From the NCBI RefSeq assembly GCF_027941915.1, contig NZ_CP116009.1:2356001-2420000 (forward strand): a stretch of 64,000 bases of DNA, read 5' to 3'. The notes under the pieces are model-generated. The model did no database searches and was not told the origin of the DNA. It saw nothing but the letters and a program-made list of their open reading frames with translations. The position numbers were made by a program, and so were the translations under genes. The DNA is from Ramlibacter tataouinensis (GTDB lineage Bacteria > Pseudomonadota > Gammaproteobacteria > Burkholderiales > Burkholderiaceae_C). This document shows, one piece after another, positions 24,975 through 39,296 of this stretch. Position 1 is the first letter of the stretch; each line of letters opens with the position of its first letter.

Positions 24975-26009
24975 GTGGAAACGCTGCCCGGACTAGGCCT
25001 TTGCGTAAGACGCTACGTGGGGCACCTGCTTAGCACGAGGGGCCCATCTTGGGCCGGCCAGGCGCTTTCGCAACCGGCGGACTTATCGCGCGACGAGGGT
25101 GATGCGTTCTTGGTCGCCCTGCGGGAGGCAGGCCTGTCCGGCGAGGTAGTTCGGGAGAGGGCTCGCCGCCATGCTTTTCTGCACCTTTCTGGTGCATTCT
25201 CCGTAGACGGCTTACCCGAGACGCCTTCGTACTGGTACCCAGTCCCGGCTTGTCCAGCTACGTCGGCGGCCAGCATTGCGGTCGCGTTGCTTGCCGGAAC
25301 GTGCGGGATGGAGGTGGTCTCGTACGGTTCTGAGAACGACGGCGTGCCGTTCGTCAATCTGGTGACCCTTCCAGGGGCGGGCGCAATGGCTGAAAAGTCG
25401 AAGGGTGGTATGCGGGGGCACACTGACGCCGCTACTTTCCCTTTCCGCGGCACGTTCGATCCGGAGAACAAGCGCATCGCGCCCTCGCCGGACATCGTAT
25501 TTCTGGCCGCCTGCCGGAATCCTGACCGCGTGCCGACCGTCGTCATGCCGCTCGAGGACGTGCTAGGAAAGCTCAGCGCCGACCAACTCGCCGCCCTCAA
25601 AGGCCCGAACATAGTTCTGAATGCCCAGCGGAGCTTTCAACGTGGGACGAAGCAAATCCTCGGCGACGAGCATCTGTTAGACGGAGCTGCAATATTGCTG
25701 GACTGCAACGAGGGTACGTGGGTCCGGTACACGCACTCACAAAGTCATTTGTACGACGAGGCTGATAAAGCCGCCGGCGCGGCGAAGGAAGCCTTCGAGC
25801 ATGCTTGCGCGTCCTCGGCCCAGCACCTCGCTTTAGAGCCGGGAGACCTTCTGCTCGTCAATAACCGCAGGGCCTTGCACGGCAGGGCGGCGGTCGGTGA
25901 CTCTATTGGCGGGAGAGGTCGATGGCTCGTCAGGAGCTACGGCCTTGATTGCACGACCCTACGTGGCGAGCAGCGCTACGAATCCGCACCATACAAGCTC
26001 TTCCCTTAG
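24975..26009 (+). CDS. Clavaminate-synthase-like Fe(II)/2-oxoglutarate dioxygenase
   Basis: Non-haem iron oxygenase of the clavaminate synthase/asparagine-oxygenase-like (TauD superfamily) group, usually hydroxylating an amino acid or peptide side chain. The 344-residue product shows GGMRGHTDAATFPFRG with the HxD iron ligands at His149 and Asp151, LLVNNRRALHGRAAV with the distal His at 302, and GGRGRWLVRSYG, whose Arg contacts 2-oxoglutarate. PSYWYPVPACP is also family-like. The start is a GTG without a strong Shine-Dalgarno. No biosynthetic gene cluster surrounds it, so its substrate is unknown. It is the last island gene before gyrB. Confidence 0.8.
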   Translation: METLPGLGLCVRRYVGHLLSTRGPSWAGQALSQPADLSRDEGDAFLVALREAGLSGEVVRERARRHAFLHLSGAFSVDGLPETPSYWYPVPACPATSAASIAVALLAGTCGMEVVSYGSENDGVPFVNLVTLPGAGAMAEKSKGGMRGHTDAATFPFRGTFDPENKRIAPSPDIVFLAACRNPDRVPTVVMPLEDVLGKLSADQLAALKGPNIVLNAQRSFQRGTKQILGDEHLLDGAAILLDCNEGTWVRYTHSQSHLYDEADKAAGAAKEAFEHACASSAQHLALEPGDLLLVNNRRALHGRAAVGDSIGGRGRWLVRSYGLDCTTLRGEQRYESAPYKLFP

Positions 26010-26153
26010 CGGTTGCGCTTCTTCCGACGTGCCCACTTAAGAGAGCGTTGGCCCCGCACCCGGTCGCTCAAGGTCCGGCCGGAGAGTCTGACCAATCGCC
26101 GCAGAAGCTGCACCTAGTGCCTAACTGCGACACTTACCCAAGGCGCCGACTTT

Positions 26154-26187
26154 CTCGGGTTTTGCTTCGGAAATTCTCAGGTTTTGC
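26154..26187. repeat. Paired 12-bp direct repeat at the island/gyrB junction
   Basis: CTCGGGTTTTGC (26154-26165) and CTCAGGTTTTGC (26176-26187) differ at one base and are 22 bp apart start to start. They lie in the non-coding DNA between the dioxygenase stop and the gyrB stop. Spaced direct repeats of this kind occur at transposon ends, but no transposase is nearby. Confidence 0.35.
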
Positions 26188-26205
26188 CGGCGCCTACAGC
26201 CGCCA

Positions 26206-30097
<3,892 letters not shown>

Positions 30098-30117
30098 TTG
30101 AGCCTCTCCTCTTTCTG

Positions 30118-30333
30118 GATTCTTTGTTTAAAGGTAGTAGTAGCTAGATAAGGGGCGCCGGGCCGTGTGGACAAGGCGCATTTTCCCCTTTTTCATCAGG
30201 CACTTGCGGCCGCTGCAAGGCTGTGGGCGAGCGTGCTTCCGGGCTGCTTCGCCAATTGGGACAACCCGGCGCCGGGCGCCGCCGCTGTGGACAACGGGGC
30301 CCTTGTGCCGGAATGCTCCACAGGGTTGTTCCA
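30118..30333 (-). other. dnaA-dnaN intergenic region: DnaA boxes and DnaA-trio-like unwinding element (likely part of oriC)
   Basis: On the minus strand a TTGTCCACA box (30166-30174) is followed by 10 GC-rich bases, CCCCT, and CTACTACTACC (30133-30143), then TTTAAACAAAG immediately before the dnaN ribosome binding site. A second TGTGGACAA box is at 30286-30294, and degenerate boxes lie between. The layout matches the box, GC-cluster, trinucleotide and AT-rich order of bacterial unwinding elements. Together with boxes upstream of dnaA it resembles a bipartite origin such as that of Bacillus subtilis. Confidence 0.7.
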
Positions 30334-31746
<1,413 letters not shown>

Positions 31747-31876
31747 CCGGTTTGCCGCCCTCTGTGGATAGTTGTCATTCGCGCAAACAGTTGATTGTAA
31801 TTTATGAAGACGTTATCCACACCGGGTTTTCGCTCTTGCGGGGGGCCGCCCCCGGGCGCGGAGCACAGCCTTTTCC
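31747..31876. promoter_or_regulatory. dnaA-rpmH intergenic region with DnaA boxes
   Basis: A perfect consensus DnaA box, TTATCCACA, lies at 31813-31821 and a near-consensus TGTGGATAG at 31763-31771. They flank an AT-rich stretch (ATTGTAATTTATGAAG). The region carries the dnaA promoter and probably serves both autoregulation and origin function. Confidence 0.75.
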
Positions 31877-31905
31877 TTGTCCAGCCCGGCGATTTGACCG
31901 ATAAT
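31877..31905 (+). promoter_or_regulatory. rpmH promoter
   Basis: TTGTCC (31877-31882) and GATAAT (31900-31905) are separated by 17 bp and lie 35 bp upstream of the rpmH ATG, a good sigma-70 promoter match. Confidence 0.65.
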
Positions 31906-31940
31906 CGCGGGTTCCCTACGGACAGACGATCCACAGAACC

Positions 31941-32075
31941 ATGAAACGCACCTACCAACCCTCCAAAGTGCGCCGCGCCCGCACCCACGGCTTCCTGGTC
32001 CGCATGAAGACCCGCGGCGGCCGTGCCGTGATCAACGCCCGCCGCGCCAAGGGCCGCAAGCGCCTGGCCGTCTAA
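31941..32075 (+). CDS. rpmH: 50S ribosomal protein L34
   Basis: The 44-residue, very basic ribosomal protein starts [20 protein letters not shown] and ends [10 protein letters not shown], an essentially canonical bacterial L34. It is the first gene of the rpmH-rnpA-yidD-yidC-mnmE group and diverges from dnaA, the conserved origin-proximal layout. A sigma-70 promoter lies 35 bp upstream. Confidence 0.98.
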   Translation: MKRTYQPSKVRRARTHGFLVRMKTRGGRAVINARRAKGRKRLAV

Positions 32076-32135
32076 GGCCGGGCTGCGCCTGGGCGTCGTC
32101 GCCGGGCCGAGCCTGCCGAGCAGTCCGGCTCCCCC

Positions 32136-32564
32136 GTGCAGCGGCTCAAGACCCCGGCGCAGTTCAAGGCCGTGATGGCCGGTGGGCGCACCATCGCCCG
32201 CACCGAGCATTTCGCGCTGCACCGCGTCCCGCTCGGTCCCGATCCGCGGCCGGCTGCGGCCGAAGGAGCTCCCACAGGGCCGGAACCCCCCAGGTCGCCG
32301 GCCCTGTTTGCTGTCCGGCAGGAACCTTGGCTGGGTGTCATCGTTCCCAAGCGCTGGGCCCGCCGCGCCGTCACCCGCAACGCCATCAAGCGCCAGATCT
32401 ACACCGTGAGTCAGGATTTCGAAGCCGACCTGCCCGCCGCCGCCCACGTGGTGCGGCTGCGCGCCGGCTTCGACCGTGCCGAATTCCGCAGCCCCAGTTC
32501 CGCCGTGCTCAAGCAGGCGGTGCGGGCCGAGCTGCTGCGCCTGTTTTCGGAGGCCACGCGATGA
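32136..32564 (+). CDS. rnpA: Ribonuclease P protein component
   Basis: Protein subunit of RNase P, which with the RNA subunit matures tRNA 5' ends. The 142-residue product uses a GTG start (GTGCAGCGGCTC). It shows LKTPAQFKAVMAGGRTIARTEHF at the N-terminus and the RNR-type signature PKRWARRAVTRNAIKRQIY. Between them is a roughly 30-residue Pro/Ala-rich insertion not found in E. coli RnpA, which I believe is usual in this bacterial group. Its stop overlaps the yidD start. Confidence 0.93.
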   Translation: MQRLKTPAQFKAVMAGGRTIARTEHFALHRVPLGPDPRPAAAEGAPTGPEPPRSPALFAVRQEPWLGVIVPKRWARRAVTRNAIKRQIYTVSQDFEADLPAAAHVVRLRAGFDRAEFRSPSSAVLKQAVRAELLRLFSEATR

Positions 32565-32833
32565 TCCGCGCCGTCCTGATCGGCCTGGTCAAGGGCTACC
32601 GGCTGCTGCTGTCGCCCTGGCTGGGGTCGGCCTGCCGCTTCACGCCGACCTGCTCGGCCTACTCGCTGCAGGCGCTGGAGCGGCATGGCGCCGCGGCCGG
32701 CAGCTACCTGACGCTGGCGCGCCTGGTGCGCTGCCATCCCTGGTGCGCCGGGGGCATCGATGAAGTGCCCGCGCACCCGCCGCGGCTGTTCACCCGCCTC
32801 CTGCCGCCCTCCTCGCAGAAGAAGACTTCATGA
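32561..32833 (+). CDS. yidD: Membrane protein insertion efficiency factor YidD
   Basis: Small membrane-associated protein of 90 residues that aids YidC-dependent insertion. It has the conserved core KGYRLLLSPWLGSACRFTPTCSAYSLQALERHG and RCHPWCAGGIDEVP, with the family cysteines, when read in two adjoining parts at residues 11-43 and 57-70. It overlaps rnpA by four bases and yidC by four bases, the usual coupled arrangement. Confidence 0.95.
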   Translation: MIRAVLIGLVKGYRLLLSPWLGSACRFTPTCSAYSLQALERHGAAAGSYLTLARLVRCHPWCAGGIDEVPAHPPRLFTRLLPPSSQKKTS

Positions 32834-34554
32834 ACGACATTCGCCGCACCATCCTGTGGGTGGTCTTCGGTTTCTCCATGGTGCTGCTGTGGGACCAGTG
32901 GCAGGTCCACAACGGCCGCCAGGCCACCTTCTTCCCGCAGCCCAAGCCGGCGGCCACCGCCTCCGCGCCGAAGGACGCGACGCCTGCCGCCGGCGCATTG
33001 CCGAGCGCGTCGGCGCCCGCGCACGCCGGCGCCGTCCCTGCTGCGGGCGGCGCCACGCCGCCGGCCGCGGTGCCGCAGGCCCCGCGCGAGCGCTTCACCG
33101 TCACCACCGACCTGCTGCGCCTGACCTTCGACTCGGAGGGCGGCTCGCTGGTGCGCACCGAATTCCTGCAGGTCAGCGCCGACTCCAGCCAGGGCAAGGC
33201 GGGCACCAGCACCTTCGTGCTGCTGCAGGACGAGCCGGGCCCGCAGGGCAAGGTCTACGTGGCCCAAAGCGGCCTGATCGGCGGCGACTTCCCCAACCAC
33301 ACCACGCCGATGGCGGCCAGCGGCGAGCGCGAGCTCAAGCCGGGCAGCGACGAGCTGAAGGTGCGGTTCGAGTCGCCGGTGGTCGGCGGCGTCAAGCTGG
33401 TCAAGATCTACACGCTCAAGCGCGGCCACTACGAGGTGGACGTGACCCACGAGGTGACCAACGCCGGCGGCCAGCCGGTCGCGCCCCAGCTCTACATGCA
33501 GCTGGTGCGCGGCGGCTTCGACGCCAGCAGTTCCTCCTTCATGAACCCGACCGCCACCTTCACCGGGCCGGCGGTGTTCACGGCCGACCAGAAGTTCCAG
33601 AAGGTCGAGCTGTCCGAGATCGACAAGAACAAGGCCGACTTCCAGAAGGAGGCCAGCGCCGGCTACGTGGCGATGGTGCAGCACTACTTCGCCAGCGCCT
33701 GGATCCTGCCGGACGGCGTCAAGCGCGAGAACTTCGTGCGCAAGGTCGACAACCGCTACTCGGTCGGCATGATCGCGCCGGTCGAGGCGGTCGCGCCCGG
33801 CGCCAGCAAGGCGCTGGAGGCGCGCTTCTTCGCCGGCCCGCAGGTCGAGAAGATGCTGGAGGGCATCTACCCCGGGCTGGACCTGGTCAAGGACTACGGG
33901 ATGTTCACCATCCTGGCCAAGCCGCTGTACTGGCTGCTCGACAAGATCCATTCGCTGATCGGCAACTGGGGCTGGGCCATCATGGGGCTGGTGCTGGTGA
34001 TCAAGATCGCCTTCTACTGGCTGCAGGCCAAGGGCTACGAGAGCATGGCCAAGATGAAGGCCATCAACCCGCGCGTGATGCAACTGCGCGAGCGCTACAA
34101 GGACAACCCGCAGCAGATGCAGCAGGAGATGATGCGCATCTACCGCGAGGAAAAAGTCAACCCGCTGGGCGGCTGCTTCCCCATCATGATCCAGATCCCG
34201 GTCTTCATCGCCCTGTACTGGGTGCTGCTGACCAGCGTGGAGATGCGCAACGCGCCCTGGATCGGCTGGATCCACGACCTGGCCTCGCCCGACCCGTACT
34301 ACATCCTGCCGCTGGTGATGACGCTCACCACCCTGCTGCAGACGGCGCTCAACCCGGTGCCGCCGGATCCGATGCAGGCCCGCCTGATGTGGTTCATGCC
34401 GCTGGCGTTCTCGGTGATGTTCTTCTTCTTCCCGGCCGGCCTGGTGCTGTACTGGATCACCAACAACGTGCTGTCGATCGCCCAGCAGTGGCTGATCAAC
34501 ACCCGCATGGGGGTGCCGCCCGAGTTCAACTTGCCCAAGTTCAACAAGAGCTGA
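32830..34554 (+). CDS. yidC: Membrane protein insertase YidC
   Basis: Inner-membrane insertase working alone or with SecYEG. The 574-residue protein begins with a signal-anchor helix ([19 protein letters not shown]), a Pro/Ala-rich linker, and a large periplasmic beta domain with [18 protein letters not shown]. The conserved five-helix core follows from about residue 370 ([58 protein letters not shown]). It ends in [20 protein letters not shown]. Size and domain order match gram-negative YidC. It is coupled to yidD upstream. Confidence 0.97.
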   Translation: MNDIRRTILWVVFGFSMVLLWDQWQVHNGRQATFFPQPKPAATASAPKDATPAAGALPSASAPAHAGAVPAAGGATPPAAVPQAPRERFTVTTDLLRLTFDSEGGSLVRTEFLQVSADSSQGKAGTSTFVLLQDEPGPQGKVYVAQSGLIGGDFPNHTTPMAASGERELKPGSDELKVRFESPVVGGVKLVKIYTLKRGHYEVDVTHEVTNAGGQPVAPQLYMQLVRGGFDASSSSFMNPTATFTGPAVFTADQKFQKVELSEIDKNKADFQKEASAGYVAMVQHYFASAWILPDGVKRENFVRKVDNRYSVGMIAPVEAVAPGASKALEARFFAGPQVEKMLEGIYPGLDLVKDYGMFTILAKPLYWLLDKIHSLIGNWGWAIMGLVLVIKIAFYWLQAKGYESMAKMKAINPRVMQLRERYKDNPQQMQQEMMRIYREEKVNPLGGCFPIMIQIPVFIALYWVLLTSVEMRNAPWIGWIHDLASPDPYYILPLVMTLTTLLQTALNPVPPDPMQARLMWFMPLAFSVMFFFFPAGLVLYWITNNVLSIAQQWLINTRMGVPPEFNLPKFNKS

Positions 34555-34600
34555 TGAAGGGGGCCGCGCAAGCGGCCCTTGTCCTTTGCGGCCATCCGCC

Positions 34601-35980
34601 ATGCTGCCCCGCCACGACCAGCCCATCGCCGCCATCGCCACCGCCCCCGGGCGCGGCGCGGTGGGCATCGTGCGCGTGTCCGGGCGCAGCGTGCAGCCGG
34701 TGATCGACGCGCTCTGCGGCCGGGCGCTGCGGCCGCGCGAGGCCAGCTACCTGCCGTTTCGCGCGGGCGACGGCTCGCCCATCGACCAGGGCCTGGCCAT
34801 CCACTTCCCGGCGCCGCACTCCTACACCGGCGAGGACGTGCTGGAGCTGCAGGCGCACGGCGGCCCGGTGGTGATGCAGCTGCTGCTGGCGCGCTGCCTG
34901 GAGGCGGGCGCCGGCATCGGCTTGCGCCTGGCGCAGCCCGGCGAGTTCACCGAGCGCGCCTTCCTGAACGACAAGATCGACCTGGCCCAGGCCGAGGCGA
35001 TCGCCGACCTGATCGACGCCAGCACCGAAGCCGCCGCGCGCAGCGCCAGCCGCTCGCTGGCCGGCGAGTTCTCGCGCGAGATCGGCGCCCTGCGCGATGC
35101 GCTGGTGCACCTGCGGATGCTGGTCGAGGCCACGCTCGACTTCCCCGAGGAGGAGATCGACTTCCTGCGCCAGGCCGACGCCCAGGGCCAGCTCGACCGG
35201 CTGCAGGCGACGCTGGCGGCGGTGATGCAGCGGGCGCGCCAGGGCGCGCTGCTGCGCGAGGGCATCAAGGTGGTGATCGCCGGCCAGCCCAACGCCGGCA
35301 AGAGCTCGCTGCTCAACGCGCTGGCCGGCGCCGAGCTGGCCATCGTCACGCCGATCCCGGGCACCACGCGCGACGTGGTGAGCCAGACCATCCAGGTCGA
35401 GGGCGTGCCGGTGCACGTGGTCGACACCGCCGGCCTGCGCGAGAGCCAGGACGTGGTCGAGCGCATCGGCATCGAGCGCGCCTGGTCGCAGATCGCCGGC
35501 GCCGATGCCGTGCTGTTCCTGCACGACCTCACGCGCGGCCAGGAGCCGGGCTACCGCGCCGCCGACGAGGAACTGCTGCAGCGGCTGCGCGCGCACGTGC
35601 CGGACGCGGTGCCGGTGCTGCAGCTGTGGAACAAGGCCGATGCCGCGCCCGGGGCCGCCGTGCCGCCCGACGCCCTGCGCCTGTCGGCGCGCACCGGCGA
35701 CGGGCTGCAGGGGCTGCGCCGGCGGCTGCTGGAGATCGCCGGCTGGCAGGCCGCGCCCGAGGGCGTCTACATTGCGCGCGAGCGCCACCTGCAGGCGTTG
35801 CGGCAGGTCGATGCGCACCTGATGGAAGCGGCCGCGCACCTGGCCGGCGAGATGCCGGCGCTGGACCTGCTGGCGGAAGAGCTGCGCCTGGCGCAGAACG
35901 CGCTCAACGAGATCACCGGCGAGTTCACGGCCGACGATCTGCTGGGGGTGATCTTCTCGAGCTTCTGCATCGGGAAGTGA
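34601..35980 (+). CDS. mnmE: tRNA uridine-5-carboxymethylaminomethyl(34) synthesis GTPase MnmE
   Basis: K+-dependent GTPase that with MnmG modifies U34 of certain tRNAs. The 459-residue protein has an N-terminal tetrahydrofolate-binding domain ([36 protein letters not shown]), a helical domain with [11 protein letters not shown], an inserted G domain with [19 protein letters not shown] and DTAGLRES, and the absolutely conserved C-terminal motif FCIGK. I chose the ATG at 34601; an in-frame TTG at 34586 adds only five residues. It follows yidC by 46 bp. Confidence 0.97.
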   Translation: MLPRHDQPIAAIATAPGRGAVGIVRVSGRSVQPVIDALCGRALRPREASYLPFRAGDGSPIDQGLAIHFPAPHSYTGEDVLELQAHGGPVVMQLLLARCLEAGAGIGLRLAQPGEFTERAFLNDKIDLAQAEAIADLIDASTEAAARSASRSLAGEFSREIGALRDALVHLRMLVEATLDFPEEEIDFLRQADAQGQLDRLQATLAAVMQRARQGALLREGIKVVIAGQPNAGKSSLLNALAGAELAIVTPIPGTTRDVVSQTIQVEGVPVHVVDTAGLRESQDVVERIGIERAWSQIAGADAVLFLHDLTRGQEPGYRAADEELLQRLRAHVPDAVPVLQLWNKADAAPGAAVPPDALRLSARTGDGLQGLRRRLLEIAGWQAAPEGVYIARERHLQALRQVDAHLMEAAAHLAGEMPALDLLAEELRLAQNALNEITGEFTADDLLGVIFSSFCIGK

Positions 35981-36007
35981 CCGACCTCGCCCGCGCAGCG
36001 GGCGCGT

Positions 36008-36060
36008 CGGTCGTCCCCGCGAGCGACGCGGAAGCGGGGATCCAGAACGAGACCGCGCGC
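36008..36060. repeat. REP-like intergenic repeat downstream of mnmE
   Basis: GTCGTCCCCGCGAG, then CGGAAGCGGGGATCCAGAACG, forms an imperfect palindrome like those at 16734 and 28890. It may also serve as a transcription end for the convergent mnmE and antiporter genes. Confidence 0.5.
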
Positions 36061-36129
36061 AGCCCCATGGATGGCGGGTCCGGGCCCGCCCAGACAAGTT
36101 CACCGCCCCGCTGCCGCGAGACGGCCGCC

Positions 36130-38112
36130 CTATCCCCCCAGCAGCTTCTCCTCGGCCAGCGCCAGCGCTTCCGGCCGCCCCGAGAGCACCACCGTGTCGC
36201 CGCCCTCCAGCGAAGGATCGGCCTCCACCTGGGCCGACGTGCCGCTGGCGCGCCGCAGGCTGACCACCCGGATGCCCATGGCGTGGAACGCGAAATGGCC
36301 GAGCCGGCGGCCGACCGAGCGGCCGCCCGGCGGCAGCGTCACGGTCGACAGCCGCTCCTGCTGGCGCTCGTCGGCGCTGTCGTCGGCGCCGTGGAAATAG
36401 CCGCGCAGCAGGCTGTAGCGGGCATCGCGCTGGTCCTGCACCAGCCGGATCACCCGCCGCATCGGCACGCCCACCAGCGCCAGCGCATGGCCGGCCAGCA
36501 TCAGCGAGCCCTCCAGCGCCTCCGGCACCACCTCGGTGGCGCCGGCCGCCTGCAGCTTGTCCAGCTCGCGGTCGTCCTGGGTGCGCACGATCACCGGCAC
36601 CTGCGGCGCATGGGCGCGCACGTGGGCCAGCACCTTGAGCGCGCCCGGCACGTCCAGGTAGGTCACCACCAGCGCGCTGGCGCGCGCCAGCCCGGCCGCC
36701 ATCAGCGCCTGCAGCCGCGCGGCGTCGCCGAACACCACCGAATCGCCGGCCGCGGCGGCCTGGCGCACCCGGTCGGGGTCGAGGTCGAGCGCCATGTAGG
36801 GGATGTTCTCGCGCTCCAGCACGCGCGCCAGGTTCTGGCCGCTGCGGCCGTAGCCGCAGATGATCACGTGCCGGTTGACGTTGATCGAGCGGCGCGCGAT
36901 CGAGGTCATCTGCAGCGACTGCTGCAGCCACTCGCTGGCCACCAGCTTCATCACCAGCTTGTTGCTGTACAGGATGATGAAGGGCGTCGCCAGCATCGAC
37001 AGCACCATGCTGGCCAGGATCGGGCTGCGCAGGCTGTCCGGCAGCAGCGCGTGCTGCTGCGCCAGCGTCAGCAGCACGAAGCCGAATTCGCCGGCCTGCG
37101 CCAGGTACAGGCCGGTGCGCAGCGACACGCCGGCGGTCGCGCCCAGCGTCCGGGCCAGCGCCGTCACCAGCGCCAGCTTGAACAGCACCGGCAGCGTGAC
37201 CAGCACCAGCACCAGCGGCCAGCGCTCGGCGACCACGCGCCAGTCCAGCAGCATGCCCACGCTGATGAAGAACAGGCCCAGCAGCACGTCGTGGAACGGC
37301 CGGATGTCGGTTTCGACCTGGTGCTTGTATTCGGTCTCGGCGATCAGCATGCCGGCGATGAAGGCGCCCAGCGCCAGCGACAGCCCGGCCAGCTCGGTCA
37401 GCCAGGCCAGGCCCAGCGTGACCAGCAGCAGGTTCAGCACGAACAGCTCTTCGCTCTTGCGGCGCGCCACCAGCGTCAGCCACCAGCGCATCACCTTCTG
37501 GCCACCCACCAGCAGCAGCGTGACCAGCGCCGCGGCCTTCAGCAGCGCCAGCGCCAGCGCGGCCAGCATGCGTTCGGGCTCGCTGCCCAGCGCCGGGATC
37601 AGCACCAGCATCGGCACCACCGCCAGGTCCTGGAACAGCAGCACGCCCACCACCCGCCGGCCGTGCTCGGAATCCAGCTCCAGCCGCTCGGCCACCAGCT
37701 TGAGCACGATGGCGGTGCTGCTCATCGCCAGCGCGCCGGACAGCACCAGCGCCGTCTGCCAGCTCATGTGCCACAGCCCGGGCGCGATCGCCGCCAGCGC
37801 CAGGCTGCCCAGGGTGCCAACCACCACCGTCAGCAGCACCTGCAGCAGCCCCAGGCCGAACACGTGGCCGCGCATGGAGCGCAGCTTCGACAGGCTGAAC
37901 TCCAGCCCGATCACGAACATCAGGAACACCACGCCGAACTCGCCGACGTAGCGGACGGCGCCCGAGTCCTGCGCCAGCGCCAGCGCGTGCGGTCCGATCA
38001 GCACGCCCGCCATCAGGTAGCCCAGCATGGGCGGCAGCTTGAGCGAGCGGCAGGCCACCACGCCGAGCACCGCGGCCAGCAGGTACACCAGCATCAGCTC
38101 CAGCGTGGACAT
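36130..38112 (-). CDS. CPA2-family monovalent cation:proton antiporter (KefB/KefC-like)
   Basis: Glutathione-gated-type K+/H+ antiporter architecture, 660 residues. The N-terminal 12-13 helices include VVACRSLKLPPMLGYLMAGV, GVVFLMFVIGLEFSLSKLR and ALSGALAMSSTAIVLKLVAE, with GVLLFQDLAVVPML carrying the essential Gln-Asp. Residues about 410-530 are a TrkA-N/RCK domain (HVIICGYGRSGQNLARVLE), and the C-terminal 100 residues are a TrkA-C domain. Whether it exports K+ or another ion is unknown. No KefG/F ancillary gene is adjacent. It diverges from kdsD with only 34 bp between the two start codons. Confidence 0.88.
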   Translation of the reverse strand: MSTLELMLVYLLAAVLGVVACRSLKLPPMLGYLMAGVLIGPHALALAQDSGAVRYVGEFGVVFLMFVIGLEFSLSKLRSMRGHVFGLGLLQVLLTVVVGTLGSLALAAIAPGLWHMSWQTALVLSGALAMSSTAIVLKLVAERLELDSEHGRRVVGVLLFQDLAVVPMLVLIPALGSEPERMLAALALALLKAAALVTLLLVGGQKVMRWWLTLVARRKSEELFVLNLLLVTLGLAWLTELAGLSLALGAFIAGMLIAETEYKHQVETDIRPFHDVLLGLFFISVGMLLDWRVVAERWPLVLVLVTLPVLFKLALVTALARTLGATAGVSLRTGLYLAQAGEFGFVLLTLAQQHALLPDSLRSPILASMVLSMLATPFIILYSNKLVMKLVASEWLQQSLQMTSIARRSINVNRHVIICGYGRSGQNLARVLERENIPYMALDLDPDRVRQAAAAGDSVVFGDAARLQALMAAGLARASALVVTYLDVPGALKVLAHVRAHAPQVPVIVRTQDDRELDKLQAAGATEVVPEALEGSLMLAGHALALVGVPMRRVIRLVQDQRDARYSLLRGYFHGADDSADERQQERLSTVTLPPGGRSVGRRLGHFAFHAMGIRVVSLRRASGTSAQVEADPSLEGGDTVVLSGRPEALALAEEKLLGG

Positions 38113-38146
38113 GCAACATGCTAACGGGGCCCCTAGAATCGCCGCC

Positions 38147-39196
38147 ATGCCCGCTTTCCCCCACTCGGCGCCGGCCGCATCGACGCCGGCTGCACCGCCG
38201 GCGCCGGGCAGTTCCACCCCCGAATTCGACCCCGCCCGCGCCCTGCGCCTGGCGCAGGAGACCTTCGACATCGAGGCCGCCGCCGTGCTGGGCCTGAAGG
38301 CGCGCACCGGCGATGCCTTCGGCCGTGCCGTGCTGGCCATGCTGGCCGTGCGCGGCCGGGTGGTGGTGATGGGCATGGGCAAGAGCGGCCACATCGGGCG
38401 CAAGGTGGCCGCCACGCTGGCGTCCACCGGCACCGCGGCGCTGTTCGTGCACCCGGCGGAGGCCAGCCACGGCGACCTCGGCATGATCAAGCCGGTCGAC
38501 CTGGTGCTGGCCATCTCCAACGGCGGCGAGAGCGACGAGATCACCGCCATCCTGCCGGTGCTCAAGCGGCTCGGCGTGCCGCTGGTGGCCGTCACCGGCA
38601 ACCTGCACTCGACCCTGGCGCGGCACGCCGACATCGTGCTGGACAGCGGCGTGGAGAAAGAGGCCTGCCCGCTGAACCTGGCCCCGACCGCCAGCACCAC
38701 CACCCAGCTCGCGCTGGGCGATGCGCTGGCGGTGGCGCTGCTGGATGCGCGCGGCTTCCGCGAAGAGGACTTCGCCCGCTCGCACCCCGGCGGCGCCCTC
38801 GGCCGCAAGCTGCTGACCCACCTGGCCGACGTCATGCGCACCGGCGACGCGGTGCCGCGCGTGGGGCCCGACACGCCGTTTCCCGACCTGATGCGCGAGA
38901 TGAGCGCCAAGGGGCTGGGCGCCTCGGCCATCGTCGATGCGCAGGAGCGGGTGCTGGGTGTCTTCACCGACGGCGACCTGCGCCGGCTGATCGAGAAAGG
39001 CGTGGACCTGCGCCGGGTACGCGCGAGCGAGGTCATGCACGCCAACCCGCGCACCATCCGCGACGACGCGCTGGCCGCCGAGGCGGCCGAGCTGATGGAG
39101 CGGCACCGCATCACCAGCGTGCTGGTGGTCGACGCCCAGGGCCGGCTGTGCGGCGCGGTGAACAGCAACGACCTGATGCGGGCCAAGGTGATTTGA
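38147..39196 (+). CDS. kdsD: D-arabinose 5-phosphate isomerase (KpsF/GutQ/KdsD family)
   Basis: Converts ribulose-5-phosphate to arabinose-5-phosphate for Kdo synthesis. The 349-residue protein has an Ala/Pro-rich N-terminal extension of about 35 residues. Next is an SIS domain (VVVMGMGKSGHIGRKVAATL, HPAEASHGDLGMIKPVD, SNGGESDEI, GGALGRKLL), and then two CBS domains (VMRTGDAVPRV to the C-terminus, with GVFTDGDLRRLIEKG). It lies upstream of kdsC and lptC, the usual Kdo/LPS transport order, with a repeat element between kdsD and kdsC. Confidence 0.95.
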   Translation: MPAFPHSAPAASTPAAPPAPGSSTPEFDPARALRLAQETFDIEAAAVLGLKARTGDAFGRAVLAMLAVRGRVVVMGMGKSGHIGRKVAATLASTGTAALFVHPAEASHGDLGMIKPVDLVLAISNGGESDEITAILPVLKRLGVPLVAVTGNLHSTLARHADIVLDSGVEKEACPLNLAPTASTTTQLALGDALAVALLDARGFREEDFARSHPGGALGRKLLTHLADVMRTGDAVPRVGPDTPFPDLMREMSAKGLGASAIVDAQERVLGVFTDGDLRRLIEKGVDLRRVRASEVMHANPRTIRDDALAAEAAELMERHRITSVLVVDAQGRLCGAVNSNDLMRAKVI

Positions 39197-39198
39197 TG

Positions 39199-39290
39199 GC
39201 AGGCCCACCCCCGAAGCGGCCTTCGGCCGCCTCCCCCGCGAGGGGGCGCCACCAGCGGACCGGCGCAGCCGGATCCGCGGTGGCCCTTGA
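39199..39290. repeat. Intergenic palindromic repeat between kdsD and kdsC
   Basis: Contains CCCCCGAAGCGGCC/GGCCGCCTCCCCCGC and GAGGGGGCGCC, followed by a second pair of imperfect stems (CCAGCGGACCGG ... CCGGATCCGCGGTGG). This GC-rich double hairpin resembles dispersed intergenic repeats of Comamonadaceae genomes. Its effect on kdsD-kdsC readthrough is unknown. Confidence 0.6.
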
Positions 39291-39296
39291 ACCGGC

